Source: Myxocyprinus asiaticus
Lineage: Eukaryota > Chordata > Actinopteri > Cypriniformes > Catostomidae
Direction: 5' to 3'
Length of the DNA: 64,000 bases
NCBI RefSeq assembly: GCF_019703515.2
Contig: NC_059346.1
Span: 56,122,001 to 56,186,000, forward strand
Position 1 is the first letter of the stretch. Each line of letters opens with the position of its first letter. Under the pieces are notes generated by a model. It worked only from the letters and a program-made list of their open reading frames with translations, was not told where the DNA came from and searched no databases. Shown piece by piece: positions 10,564 to 22,009 of this stretch. Position numbers and translations under genes: made by a program.

Positions 10564-11220
10564 TTTGACTCTCGATGGATGTACTGTTACATCGTCTTCA
10601 ACAGCGAAGAACTTAGGTGTTATATTTGATACAAATCTGTCCTTTGAAAATCAAATTACCAATGTTTGTAGAACAGCATTCTTCCACCTAAGAAATATTG
10701 CTAAATTATGACACATGCTCTCTGTTGCTGATGCCAAAAAACTAATTCATGCATTCAAGACTAGATTATTGTAATGCATTACTGGGAGGATGTCCAGCAA
10801 GATCAATAAATAAACTTCAATTGGTTCAAAATGCAGCAGCCAGAGTGCTGACGAGAACCAAGAAATATGATCATATTAGCCCCATTTTATCATCGTTATA
10901 TTGGCTACCTGTTAAATTTCATATTAATTTTAAAATTCTATTAACTACGTACAAAGATTTGAATGGTCTAGCTCCGCAGTACTTACGTGACCTTCTACCA
11001 TGCTATATTCCATCACGTTCATTATGATCGCAAAATTCTGGCCTGTTAATAGTTCCTAGAATATCAAAATCCACAAAAGGAGATAGATCCTTTTCATATT
11101 TGGCTCCTAAACTATGGAATAGTCTCCCTAACACTGTTCGAGATGCAGACACACTCACTCAGTTTAAGTCTTGACTAATGACTCATCTGTTTAGCCAGGC
11201 ATACACCTAATTTATCCCTC
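10564..11220 (+). pseudogene. LINE C-terminal region
   Basis: This continues the ORF2 protein after RT. Blocks include [60 protein letters not shown] and [10 protein letters not shown] (10749-11027), then LAPKLWNSLPNTVRDA (about 11104) in another frame. This order is typical of L2 and CR1 group LINEs. Two or more frame changes are present. Confidence 0.72.
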
Positions 11221-11877
11221 AACTCACAATTAGGCTGCTTTAGTTAGGTCTGCCGGAACCAGAAACCAGAAACATTGATCGTGATCTATAATTCTGCAAT
11301 AAATTGAATGGCATCTATGCTAATATTATTTTATTTGTTTCCCTGTCTCAACCTCGGGACTCCTATCCTGAGGTCACCAGAACCGGCTGGATCCAGCTCC
11401 ATTCCTGCTTCGTGTTGGACTTCACGGAAATGTTTCGCTGTATGACGATGACTAATAGCAGCTGGTGCCAACCAAACATCACTTCAGTCTATATTTTAAA
11501 CCATGACTTGCACTATACATAAGTAATATTGGCATTAAATTCATGATGTTAGCCAGAGGGGAACTGGCCCCCACAGTGAGTCTGGTTTCTCTCAAGGTTA
11601 TTTTTCTCCATTAACCAACATCTTATGGAGTTTTGTGTTCCTTGCCACAGTCGCCTTCGGCTTGCTCACTGGGGTTATAAATACAATTATTATTTAATTA
11701 CTTATTTTTAAACACAATTCACAATCGTATTTTATCAAACTACACAATGATGACTCTAAGACATTATAGATATTACAGTTTTACTTTCTGTTAATGCCTG
11801 ATCTTCTGTAAAGCTGCTATGAAATGATGTGTGTTGTGAAAGGCGCTATACAAATAAAATTGACTTGACTTGACTTG
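11221..11877 (+). repeat. LINE 3' untranslated region and tail
   Basis: It contains the common fish L2 3' sequence around GGTTTCTCTCAAGGTTATTT, TTGTGTTCCTTGCCACAGTC and GGCGCTATACAAATAAAATT, and ends in short TTGAC direct repeats instead of poly-A. The same tail occurs at 63455-63605. Confidence 0.7.
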
Positions 11878-12115
11878 AAACATCAACACACAAAACATAA
11901 ATTTTTCCTTTAAGTTGTGCATGAAACAAACATTTCTCAACAAGGATTTAGGATTGTTTGAGCATCTAGCAAGCCATGCTTCCGACTCCACATGCTGTAA
12001 TCACTTCCTCTACACCACACCAGTATTTATACAAGGGTTAAGGCACTCTAGCAACCCTAGCGGTGAGGAAGAAAATTGCATGCTAACATACACAGCCATG
12101 TAACAGGCTGGTGAC
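11878..12115. other. Unassigned insert, right part
   Basis: This lies between the LINE 3' end and the resumed Gypsy protease. With 7191-7849 it may represent an element that was in the Gypsy sequence before the LINE arrived. No terminal repeats were confirmed. Confidence 0.35.
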
Positions 12116-13060
12116 TGTTATAATCTGGCTGAATATTGGATTTTAAGGAAAATGCTTCAACCACCGGTTTGTCATTATTCCCAATCTTACTTCACCTCTC
12201 ATCTTGGGGATGGATTTCATGTTAAGAGCATCAGTTAACATTCATATTCCATCCAGGACTGTAACTATCGGTGAAACAACCCACCTTCCATGTGAGCTAG
12301 TGAGTGAGTGGATAGAGGACCCAGAGGTTGGAAGCTTGATGTTTTTGGATGTCCAACCATCTACTTTGCATGAGAAAGTCAAGAAAGCATGCCTGGAAAA
12401 GGAGCAAAAAGCACAATTACTAGACTTTCTTGAGAACTTTAGGAGCCTGTTCGATGGTCACCTGGGCCACACCTCATTAGCAGAGCATGTGATCAATACT
12501 GGCGATGCTAAGCCTATCAACCTCCCACCCTACCGTACTTCCCCAACCAAGAAATAAATCATAGAAGACCATATTCAAAAGATGCTGGAGGAGAACATTA
12601 TTGAACTATCTTCAGGACCATGGGCTGCCCCAGTTGTGATAGTTAAAAAGCCATGTGGTGAACCCAGGTTTTTGTCGACTACAGGGGTGTAAATCAACTC
12701 ACACTGAAAGATTCATACCCTCTACCTCGAGTTCCTTGGACTTCTTAGCTCATGGGAAATTCTTTACCACTCTGGATTTAGCTCGAGGGTACTGGCAAGT
12801 GTCCATTGAGGAGAAGTCAAGACCAAAAACTGCTTTCATATCACATTGTGGCCTCTTTCATTTCAAAGTTCTTCCTTTTGGGCTCAGCAAAGCCCCCGCT
12901 ACATTTCAAAGGGTCATGAACACTGTCCTCGCTGGCCTAATCTATAAATGCTGCACAGTGTACTTGGATGACATTGTTATCGCCTCGCCGACCTTTGAAC
13001 AACATCTGAAAGACCTTCAGGAAGTCCTAGACTGGAGTCAGTGGGTTCTCTGAAGCAGAG
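12116..13060 (+). pseudogene. Gypsy protease end and reverse transcriptase
   Basis: The protease C-terminus (VIIPNLTSPLILGMDFM, about 12171-12221) leads into a connector with EHVINTGDAKPINLPPYR and the RT start IIEDHIQKMLEENIIE. RT blocks follow: ITLDLARGYWQVSIEE-like at about 12770, HFKVLPFGLSKAPATFQ at about 12860 and CTVYLDDIVIASP with the catalytic YLDD at 12961-12972. Stops or frame changes occur near 12557, 12690 and 13050. The domain order and YLDD box support a Ty3/Gypsy RT. Confidence 0.82.
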
Positions 13061-13735
13061 CAAGTGTCAGTTTTGTTTAAGTGATCTCATATTCCTTGGC
13101 TATCGTGTCACGCCAGAGGGTATATCACCAGACCCAGCGAAAGTGAAAGCAGTTACTGAGTTCAAAACACCAAAAGAAGTGAAACAAGTCAGAGGATTCC
13201 TTGGCCTCACAGGCTATTACCAACAATTCATACCAAATTATGCCTGCAAAGCAGAACTACTTTTTGCTCTCACCAGGAAAGAGATTCCGTTCAGCTGGGA
13301 TGAGAGTTGTCAAGCTTCCATGGTTTTCTTGAAAGAGTGCCTCACGTCTGCACCAATCTTGTGCTTCCCAGACTTCAACCGCCCATTCTTCATTCACACA
13401 GATTCCTGCAACTTAGGTCTTGGGGCGGCCTTAATGCAAAAAGATGACATGAGCTGAGATGTTATAGCTTTTGCAAGCAGAGCTTTACACAAGGCTGTGA
13501 AACCTTACTCAACACCTGAGAAAAAATGCTTAGGAGTGATTTGGGCTCTGGAGTATTTCAGACCTTACATAGAAGGTTTTCATGTGACAGTCTTTACAGA
13601 CCACAGCAGCCTGAAATGGCTGATGAACCACCCAAACCCCTCAGAACGACAAGCAAGATGGTCCTTCCACCTACAGGACTTTGATTTCAGGATTGTCCAC
13701 AAACCAGGTGTTCAAAACAAAGTCCCAGATTGGTC
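13041..13735 (+). pseudogene. Gypsy RT thumb and RNase H
   Basis: Visible motifs are FLGYRVTPEGISPDPAKV, VRGFLGLTGYYQQFIPNYA, FFIHTDSCNLGLGAAL (first RNase H Asp), YSTPEKKCLGVIWALEYFRP (Glu) and FTDHSSLKWLMN (Asp). A stop at 13455-13457 divides the domain. The C-terminal end is followed by a rearranged copy of integrase sequence beginning near 13737. Confidence 0.8.
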
Positions 13736-14432
13736 CAAACATTGACCAGGCTAAAGCTCAGGTTCTTTTGGCCAAAAATGGCAGCAGATGTCAAAAGATA
13801 CATTGTTTCCTGCTCCATGTCAGTTGACAATGCTGAGCCAAAGAAAACCAGCAGGTCTGATGGTCCTTGCACCTACAGGACTTTGATTTAAGTATTGTCC
13901 ACAATCCAGGTGTTCAAAACAAAGTCCCAGATGCTCTGTCCCACAGCCCACTTACAAATGACGACAACCCCATTGACATCCTACCAGACTTTGCCATCAT
14001 AGAAGGAATGGATCTCTATAACCTCTCCTCAGTCATGCTAACAGGCAGAGCACAGTTGAGACAATTGCAGAGTAATGACTTAGTGGTCAGTGATCTTCTC
14101 TGTGACCTTGAGAGTAATGAAAAGGGAGACATGGATTAAAAGTATGTCATTCAAGATGGTCTTCTTTATTTCAAAGACTCTAAGATGACTTGTGGCCTGC
14201 ATCCAATGAAGCAGCTCAAACTTTATGCCCTGTCAGCCATTTGAGACACTCTGCTGAAATACTACCATGACCACCCTACAGCTGGCCATCTTGGCATCAC
14301 TAAAACATTAACCAGGCTAAAGCTCAGGTTCTTTTGGCCAAAAATGGCAGCAGATGTCAAAAGATACATTGTTTCCTGCTCCATATCAGTTGACAATGCT
14401 GAGCCAAAGAAAACCAGCAGGTCTGATGGTCC
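13657..14432 (+). repeat. Gypsy internal rearrangement, order A-B-A-C-B
   Basis: Segment B' at 13737-13866 repeats segment B at 14303-14432 (both 130 bp, few differences), although B belongs to the integrase zinc-binding region. Segment A (end of RNase H, 13657-13730) recurs after B' at 13859-13931. The B'-to-A' join lies in the 8 bases GATGGTCC, shared by the end of B (14425-14432) and the start of A (13657-13664). An unexplained TGGTCC lies at the A-to-B' join. Confidence 0.85.
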
Positions 14433-15283
14433 CAATCAAACCACAGAAACCTTGGGAATATGCAGGAGTGGATTTTGTACGCCCTCTGCCTCGGACACAG
14501 AATGGAAACGAGTACATACTCGTCTTTGTTGACTATTTCTTGATATGGGTCAAAGTAAATGCAATAAAGACAGCGACAGCACAGGTCGCAGCAAGTAAAT
14601 TCCTCAGTGAGATCTTTGCCTGCCACGGCACACCAACTTACCTGATATCGGATCGAGGCATGCCATTTGTGAGCAACCTCTTCGAACACGTGGTGGCTAC
14701 CCTTGGTACGGAGCACAGGCTAACAACAGCATATCACCCACAAACAAACACCACGGAGAGAGTGAACTGTACCTTGAAAACTGCAATCCACACATACATT
14801 GGAGACAAACACTTCATGGGACAGATACATACCCCAGATCTGTTTCATTTTTCATACTGCACTTCATGAGGGCACAGGCCTATCAACATTGATGATGTTA
14901 TATGGACATGAATTAGAGACCACACTTGATTTAATCACACAACCAAGTGTTGATGGATTGGATGAACCCAATGTGTCTTACCCAGAGAGCTTGAGAGCTT
15001 CCTTGCAAGATGCTCATGATCATGCCATAGCAGCTCTGGACACTAGCCATAAGCGTAGAAAACACCACCATGATCTGAAGCGGCATACAGTTTCTTGGTC
15101 TGGGTGAAAACTCAACACAAATCAGATGCCCTTGCAAACTTCACAGCCAAGCTGGCTCTGATATACTCAGGACCGTACCGTGTCACAAATAAACTGTCTG
15201 ATGTTAATTACAGACTCTCCAAAGTAGACAATATTGAAGATGCTGGTGTGTTTCATGTAGTAAATCTACAGCCATTTCAATAA
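13867..15283 (+). pseudogene. Gypsy RNase H end and integrase
   Basis: The integrase would insert the element cDNA. The zinc-binding part is YYHDHPTAGHLGITKTL (about 14261) with a degraded Cys pair (VSCSISV instead of a C-x-x-C). The catalytic core shows WEYAGVDFVRPLP, YLISDRGMPF and YHPQTNTTERVN, giving the three acidic residues D, D, E. Only 34 residues separate the last two, one fewer than usual, so a codon is probably lost. The C-terminal part shows GPYRVTNKLSDVNYRL and FHVVNLQPF. Frames break at about 14139, 14869 and 15107. Confidence 0.82.
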
Positions 15284-15990
15284 TGGGATACAGCCTTGTC
15301 CAAGAAAATTTTCCATGATGATGACGATGAGCCACTATCACTGAATGGAGATGTCAGTTTTCAGACTGACACAGGAGAATCTGTAAATGCTGACCCTAGT
15401 GTTAGTGAAGACTTGAACGCTCAAATGAAAATTCACATGAACTCTCAAAAGAACACTTAACTGAACATTCACCTGAAATGACACCTGACGGTACTGATGT
15501 TGTTGAAGACTCTGCTTCCTGTGACATGATACCTGACACTGATACTCATGAACCAGTCTCTAATGACTCTGTCCGGGGTACTGACCATTACGCACTTAGA
15601 TCAAGACGGGTCCTTCGAATTACTTCTGACTGGATGGTCAATAGGTGGACTAACCCCTACCATATGCAAAAGATTGACTTGAAATGAAGACAAATGACAC
15701 AGTAATGTTGGTGTTAATTGTTGATGTTTATTAACAAATGTTCATGAACAGTCATGTTTTGTTTTGTTAAACTATTGTACACTGTACTGACATGTATGCC
15801 TTTACTGTTTGTGCAATATTTATACCCCTACCCTAGTAGCTTTTCAGCTGTAACATGTATGAATAGTTGTTAAGTGTAGGCCTGTTCCTTGGTTGTGTAA
15901 GGCTGAGGTGAGCCTTTATGAGATAAATATATAGTTTGCATGTGCTTCAAAGTGAATGTGTGGTGCCGGTGTTGTGCAGACATCGGATGC
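15284..15990 (+). other. Gypsy 3' region and possible LTR
   Basis: A short acidic ORF (15478-15687, ending TNPYHMQKIDLK) follows integrase and may be the pol C-terminus. After it comes A+T-rich DNA to about 15990 that could hold the right LTR, but there is no left copy to compare, so boundaries cannot be set. Confidence 0.4.
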
Positions 15991-17329
15991 TCAGTACCTT
16001 TTAGAGCTCCTTGGTTCATACACGGAAAACACCATCATGAGCACTGCATGGTCTATTTGTAGCAGATGACAGCGTGCAGAGTGCAAATTCACTTTGAAGC
16101 ATGCAGCACATACAGACTACATATTTAATTAAATAGCAGCCTTTTGCGGTTTAATAATCACATTGGGTCACTTTCTGACATGCTTTTCTGGAAGTGAGAA
16201 GCTACCGTCAAAAACACACGGAAACAGAAAGTGCTTCACAAAAAAATAAAAAATAAAAATAAATAAATTAAATGTCAATTTAAATGGAAAAAAGTATGAA
16301 CATTTTTTGTTGTTGTAATTATTAGTTATTTCTTGTAGTGTAATTTCCATCTTCATTGCTGTTATTCTTATCTATGTTTTATTATTGGATTCATTACTAT
16401 TGTACTGTACTTTGGCTCATTGGCTGTTGTTTTTAAATGTGCTTTAAAAATAAACTTGACATATATATATATCACTACTGTATAGTTGTTATATTCACTG
16501 TAATACTACTACTACTACTACTACTAGTAGTAGTAATAATAATTATAATAAATCAATAGTTATTGTATTATATTTAAGCAATATCTCACATCTGTCATGC
16601 TCTGTTATGCAACACTTGACAAAAATGGAGAAATGGAGGCAGACCTGAATGCGAGTTGGCTGTCAACAAACAGACACACTTTTTTTTTTAGCATCCGATT
16701 TCCGGTCCACTCGGAAGTTATTACCTCTGGAAGCATTCAGGCATGAAATGTCTCACCGCTAAAATTATATTCTTGTCCATTGTAAATAACAGAAGTCACT
16801 GCCAAACCAAGCAACTTTCTATTGGTCAACACAGCGAATTTGCCTGTCAAAGTTCACCAAATGTATCCACGCAAAATCTGCGAGAATAAATTCATTGTCC
16901 ATTATAAATCCATTGTGCGAAATTAATGATCGTGTGGATTCCCATTGAGATGACTATATTTTGCTTGCGGAATTTCACTGAACGAAGGTAAATGTGACCG
17001 CGCCTTAAAAACTTGGCTTAACTGAAGTGCAGCCTTGCATACGTCAACAGAGAAGAGTCATATCATTGGTTAATTTTGATTGAATGCCGCCTTTAACCCC
17101 TTGAGCTATGGAAGATGAGGAGAATGTAATCATTCACTTTAACTTTTTCAACTGCAGAAAAGTGGTGAAGAATGTGAGGCTAAAAGTAAAGGATAAGCTA
17201 AAATAAAGTAATATGAATTTTAAGGTAATGAATTCAGCTTATATTCAAATGTGAAGAGTATGGAACAAGGGGTTATTGTGGTATCAAGATCTAATTTTAT
17301 GATGATGTGGTATGTTCCCACTGTCACAA
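15991..17329. other. A+T-rich non-coding stretch
   Basis: No gene recognised. It contains a (TA)n tract near 16461-16472 and a palindromic trinucleotide tract at 16501-16550. Confidence 0.5.
16501..16550. repeat. (ACT)n/(AGT)n palindromic microsatellite
   Basis: About seven ACT units run directly into AGT units and then AAT units, so the tract can fold on itself. Confidence 0.85.
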
Positions 17330-17378
17330 CACAAAAAGGTATATACTTGGTGATGGGGAAAGTACATACCTTTTTGTG
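17330..17378. repeat. Hairpin with 19-bp arms
   Basis: CACAAAAAGGTATATACTT (17330-17348) pairs with AAGTACATACCTTTTTGTG (17360-17378) with one mismatch and an 11-base loop. It could be a microRNA-like hairpin, a tiny foldback element or chance; no transcript evidence exists here. Confidence 0.6.
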
Positions 17379-18772
17379 TGTAGTAGAAGTATGCAAATAG
17401 AATGCAGCTTTACAAACGCAACTGCACTTGTAAATGTCAAACCTGATAATGAAGCCAGCATGTGTACATACACTGTGTTGAGAGATTTCTACTGATGCAT
17501 AATTCAAGCTGTCAGCACAGGATCTAAGTATATAAAATCAAGATATGAATGAATCAGTATCATAGATTTCAGAAACTTGACTACAAAATGCTCTGATACA
17601 CCTTAACTAGATCTGATTCTTGATCATTTGTGTTCTTCTTGCAGGACTGAACTTGCCTAAAATTGCGCACACACAAATCAGTTAACCTTGTATTTCATTC
17701 CAGCAGTAATTCACTTACACAAATCAAATAGATTGCCATGCTGGTCAGACAACCTCATAATTACATGCAGCCCTGCATTGTAATTAACCATTTTGATTGC
17801 CAGAGCCAGTGCTTAACTGCTCTGTTAAGGTGCAGTTACAGGATATAAAGTCACTTTCTAGTCACTTTTAATAAATAATAATAAATTCACTATTTCAAAA
17901 TGAACTAAATAATCTACCCCACTTTCCCACAAACCATGTAACTTTGAAGTTTGTATTATTTTTATTGAGCTGTGAAGCCAATCTGACATTTAGATCTGAC
18001 ATATGATGACTTTTGGTCAAACATCTCTTCGCTATACGAATTTGCTGGTCAGAGTTCACCAAACATAAACTTTGGTACACAGCGGAAGATTAAATTAATT
18101 ATAATAATAGATTTTTGATAAACATAGATAATGTTTTGATTTTGATCAGAAATTTTTATTTTTGATGAAAGGTGTATGCATGTTCAGCTACTTTTGCATG
18201 TTTTAGTCCTTGATGGTACATTTGATAGTATATAAAATCTGTGTTCTAAATTCTTGCACACACAAACATACAAAGAAAATAAATATTACATTAAAGTTTA
18301 TGCACCAACTCTCAGACAGTTCCTGTTCTATTACACTTGAGATATGTCTCTTGGAGATAAAAATGTGTGTGGATATTTATTTTAAACTATTTTATCCACT
18401 ATTTTGCATTATTTAAACTGGCTCCCACACCCTAATCCACTCCTTTACTATACACACACAAATAAAGTGTAGGTATGTCACACCCTATGAAAGCAAATAC
18501 CTGTCAGTTCCTCCCTACCCCCACTGCACCTGTCCCTAGTGACCATGCAAATGATCAGCCTTTTACTATTAATGAGCACTGCATAGTCAGGACTCAGCCA
18601 GGACTCACTCTCTCTCTCTCTTTCTGTATCCATGCTGAGCTGAAATAAGAGCGCTCATAGTCACTGGGCCCCCTCATGGCATTATGAGCCAATTAGATTA
18701 CATTTGCTAAATGTAATGATTAAATCAATATAAATTTTTCTCCGCATAGATACTGCATCAAAGCGGTAAATA
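17379..18772. other. A+T-rich non-coding stretch
   Basis: No gene recognised. A short (TC)n run is near 18606-18622. Confidence 0.5.
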
Positions 18773-18977
18773 TACTGCTTGTATACACTTGTGGCTGCAC
18801 CGTCAAAATGCATATGAACAGGACTCACAATTGTGAGAAACAGTGTATCACAAGCTTGAATATTAATTGACACAACAAAGGAAATCAGCATTTACTGTAT
18901 GTCATGGTCAAATGTTTTCTGATTGGTTAAAAATTGTAATCTGCGAACACAATATAGACTTGATGTAGCCCACCAGA
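18773..18977. repeat. Dispersed repeat, copy 1
   Basis: About 200 bp is clearly similar to 21630-21835. Shared blocks include ATATGAACAGGACTCACAAT, TTTTCTGATTGGTTAAAAAT and TGTAATCTGC. The family is not recognised. Confidence 0.75.
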
Positions 18978-19088
18978 CTTTGACTATTTCAATCTGTGCA
19001 TAGACAGGAAGTATACAATAAGTGGTTTGCCTGAAGTCACCAATTATTGTATCACTTGTTGCTGTTAACACTTTGGAGAGTCGGCATC

Positions 19089-19232
19089 ATGTCTATCGCC
19101 TTCTTTCTGTATGCTGTACCTGTGCTGTTGTGGATGAGACTTTACACTGTTGTGTCATATCAACAACGTGAACAGTACATGGCCGAGTACAGAGCCCTGG
19201 GGGATACCAGTGCTTATGGTGACAGTTTGTGA
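19089..19232 (+). CDS. Candidate small membrane protein (47 aa), unrecognised
   Basis: An ORF from ATG 19089 encodes 47 residues. The first ~22 are strongly hydrophobic (MSIAFFLYAVPVLLWMRLYT), like a single membrane segment, followed by a polar tail with QQREQYMAEYRALGDT. An upstream in-frame ATG at 19047 would add 14 residues. Codon choice is varied and more G+C-rich than the flanks, which is why it stands out. I know no family with this sequence. It could be a microprotein, one exon of a larger gene or a chance ORF. No splice signals, poly-A site or promoter were established. Confidence 0.25.
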   Translation: MSIAFFLYAVPVLLWMRLYTVVSYQQREQYMAEYRALGDTSAYGDSL

Positions 19233-19509
19233 GATCAAGTTATGGATCTTGATTGCCTGAGGTCTGTTAGCCACGGACAAATCCAGGATCCAATGGAATC
19301 CTTGATATGGGTCTTTTTCAGCCCCTTGAAGGATTTCATTTTGCCAGTTGTGAGTACATTGGGACCGTAGTAAGGGAGGTCATACATTCTTTCAGCACCC
19401 TGTCAGGATACCATCTGGAGCAGGTTTGCATGGGTTTTCCAACTGCAGGGTTCTTTTCACCTTGGTTATAACAAATCACACATGATCATCAGATTGTATG
19501 CAATGATAC

Positions 19510-20224
19510 TGGGTGATTCTCAATCGGAAGGCTGCAGCCTCATTAGGCGGGATATCCAGGCGTCATGTCATCAAGCACTGTCAAAGACCGTCTCAATTGT
19601 GAGGACCCTTGGAAGGCAGCCTTGTTTCGCAGTTTTCGTTTGACATATTTTGGAGGATGCATCGGGTGTATCCTTCGTGGCCTTCAGTCACCCACAATCA
19701 TTTGCACATGTCCCAAATTATTTTAAAAAATGGTGGAAAACAAGTCACGTGACCTTGGAGGCAGAATCCTTTATGATGCAGCTTACTTTTTTCTCTCTTC
19801 AAGTTTTTATTCGCATTTGCAGCAATGACAATATGTAGAAAAATAAAAAATGCAAGTAGTTTATACAATACAACAAATTATAAGATGCAAAGCACAAAAA
19901 AATTAATAAATACAATTAATAAAAGGTCAATTACATGAATTTTGAAAAGCTTTAAAAGTTTTATATTTTTACAAGTCTAGGGTTCTGTTTTTTTTTTTCA
20001 TATTTGAAAGGGTTTAAATATAAAGTCTAAGATCAGTGTTGCAAAATGTATTATACAAAGGCTTTTTTTGAGTGACGCAGCTTTGTGAATAAAACATTTT
20101 GCTAAAATAATTAAAGGATTATGGACATAATGCTGAGGAGGAGTCTAGCCTACAGCCTCCGAAGGACTAGTCTAGGAAGGACACACCTTTTCTAGGCTGC
20201 AGCCTTCCATTTGAGAAGCACCCA
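19510..20224. mobile_element. DNA transposon with terminal inverted repeats, non-autonomous
   Basis: The left end TGGGTGATTCTCAATCGGAA (19510 on) matches the reverse complement of the right end (…TTTGAGAAGCACCCA, ending 20224); about 28 of 33 bases agree, continuing through GGAAGGCTGCAGCCT. The 715-bp body has no transposase. ATGATA occurs just outside both ends (19503-19508 and 20228-20233) and may be part of a target-site duplication. Superfamily not decided. Confidence 0.65.
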
Positions 20225-21629
20225 TTGATGATATTCTTTGAGAGAATTATGAATTCATATGGCTTGTTGAGGAAAAGTCACATGACTTTTTTGATGTGTA
20301 TCTATATTCCTATATAAATTCTGTAGGAATATATTCAGTAAATGTATTTCTATCATAGTTTGTGCACATGCCTTCTCATCTAATAAAATAATTATCCACT
20401 TTAATTGAACGTTAAAGTTTTTATGTGGAATTTGGATATTGTATTCGCATCTTGGTGTTTCCATCCAGCATTTTCAATGCAATATTCCAATATTCACATA
20501 AAAACATGTGAATGGAAACCCAACTAGTGTATAATATAATATAATATGAAACCAGGCAAACAGATAGATACAGTCAATGCTATACAATGAAATGTATATA
20601 CTGTATGTTGTAAGCACACACAGATGGATCTGAAGGGAGTTCTACATGATATAGGGGTCTGGTGCCCTTTTACACAAAGCAGCCCCTGAGCCACCTGTGC
20701 CTACATGTGTTTGAAAGTTTAAGATACACAGCTTTACATCCATGTAATTCTATATATCTTATGTATACACACTGATCTATAAAGATCAATATAGATGTTC
20801 ATAAAGATGATGTGAAATATTAAATGATTATTAACATACAGGAAATTATATGTCAGTAGTCTCAGTATTATTTTGTTGATGTTCATATAGTCGCCAGAGT
20901 AAAATCACTTTATTACTCTAGTCAGATATCTCTCATTCTCTCTCCCTCTGTCCTTCTCTTTTTCTCTCTCTCTATCTTTTCGTGATCGAGCTCGTAAATC
21001 TCCAGCTAACATGGTCGCTAGGTGGGCGGAAGCAGGAGCGGAGGGGTTGCCATGACTACTAACACTGATTCATTGCTGTATTGCAGCATTAAGGGGTTGT
21101 GGAAGAGAACGAGTGAGTGAGGGAGAGGGGGAGGGAGAGCGATGGAGAGGAAAGGGGTTGTCCTTGGCGATACTCCAATCTGTGGGTCCCATTGAACTGT
21201 GTCCCAGGATGCTTACCACATCTAAGGTGCTATTGAGATGTAAAAACAAAGCAAAAAGTATGATGGATTAAGACTACAGTATGTGTGTGGACTCAGAGGT
21301 GTGTGTATTTTTGTGCAGGATGACCCATTACTTCACTGCAAAAAATAAATTTTCTAATTTTTTATTTTTGTTTTCTAGTAAAAATATCTAGTAAATATTT
21401 TTAAAACAAGATCAATATACTTGAGAAGGAAAATTATGTATAATAAGTGGTATTAAGTATTTTTTTTCTTTTTTTTTTTTTTCAGATAAATCTAACAAAA
21501 TGTAATGGGGTTCATGCTTCAAACAAGAAAACAAATATTTTCCAATGGGTTAAGGAAGATAAACTCAAGTCAAGGGAGAAAAAAAGTGTTTTTTCTTATC
21601 CCAATACTCCCATTTGGGGGAAAATATAC
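20225..21629. other. Non-coding stretch with pyrimidine/purine tracts
   Basis: No gene recognised. A C/T-rich tract (about 20931-20985) and a G/A-rich tract (about 21110-21160) flank a less A+T-rich core. At 21336-21420 (CACTGCAAAAAATAAATTTT onward) there is a fragment of a common fish repeat. Confidence 0.45.
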
Positions 21630-21835
21630 TGTCTGTATAAACTTATGGCAGCACCGCATAAATGTATATGAACAGGACTCACAATAGTCAGAAACAATGT
21701 ATCAAACGCTTGAATATTATTTGACACAACATAGGAAATCAGCAAGTCCCTTCATACTCAAATGTTTTCTGATTGGTTAAAAATTGTAATCTGCTAACAC
21801 ACTATAGACTTGATATAACCCACCAGATTTATATT
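21630..21835. repeat. Dispersed repeat, copy 2
   Basis: Similar to 18773-18977 in the same orientation, with scattered differences and small indels. Confidence 0.75.
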
Positions 21836-22009
21836 TCAGCTCTGTAGGTCCATATCATGTTTTGGAATATGTATCTTTTTATTTGTCTTTACAAACATCT
21901 TGCTATAAAGATCTGTATGACAGTGTAATATGAATGTTACAAGACCGAGTAAACTTCAGTCATCAATTATTGTAAAGGCCAATAATGTCTCCTCTTTATT
22001 TCTCGGCAG

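Larger units (their letters stand above)
7850..11877 (+). mobile_element. L2-like LINE (non-LTR retrotransposon), degraded
   Basis: Recognisable parts in order are an ORF1 esterase-like remnant, an apurinic endonuclease domain, an RT, the L2-type C-terminal region, and a 3' tail ending in TTGAC repeats (about 11862-11876). The 3' end reads GGCGCTATACAAATAAAATTG, the end I associate with fish L2 elements; a related truncated tail is at 63455-63605. Frames shift several times, so it is inactive. It sits inside the Gypsy element and is therefore younger than it. Confidence 0.8.
5707..15990 (+). mobile_element. Ty3/Gypsy-type LTR retrotransposon, degraded, with large insert
   Basis: Domains in order are gag-like, aspartic protease, RT, RNase H and integrase, which is the Ty3/Gypsy order. 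The element is interrupted between about 7191 and 12115 by foreign DNA including a LINE: the protease is split, and its C-terminal block FVIIPNLTSPLILGMDFM resumes at about 12168. Multiple frameshifts and stops are present. A rearranged block lies at 13657-14432. No LTR pair was identified; a 3' LTR may lie within about 15700-15990. Confidence 0.82.

Noticed and set aside
20931..21160. Promoter or CpG island flanked by pyrimidine and purine tracts
   Set aside because: Only modest G+C and no transcription signals could be identified; too weak to call.
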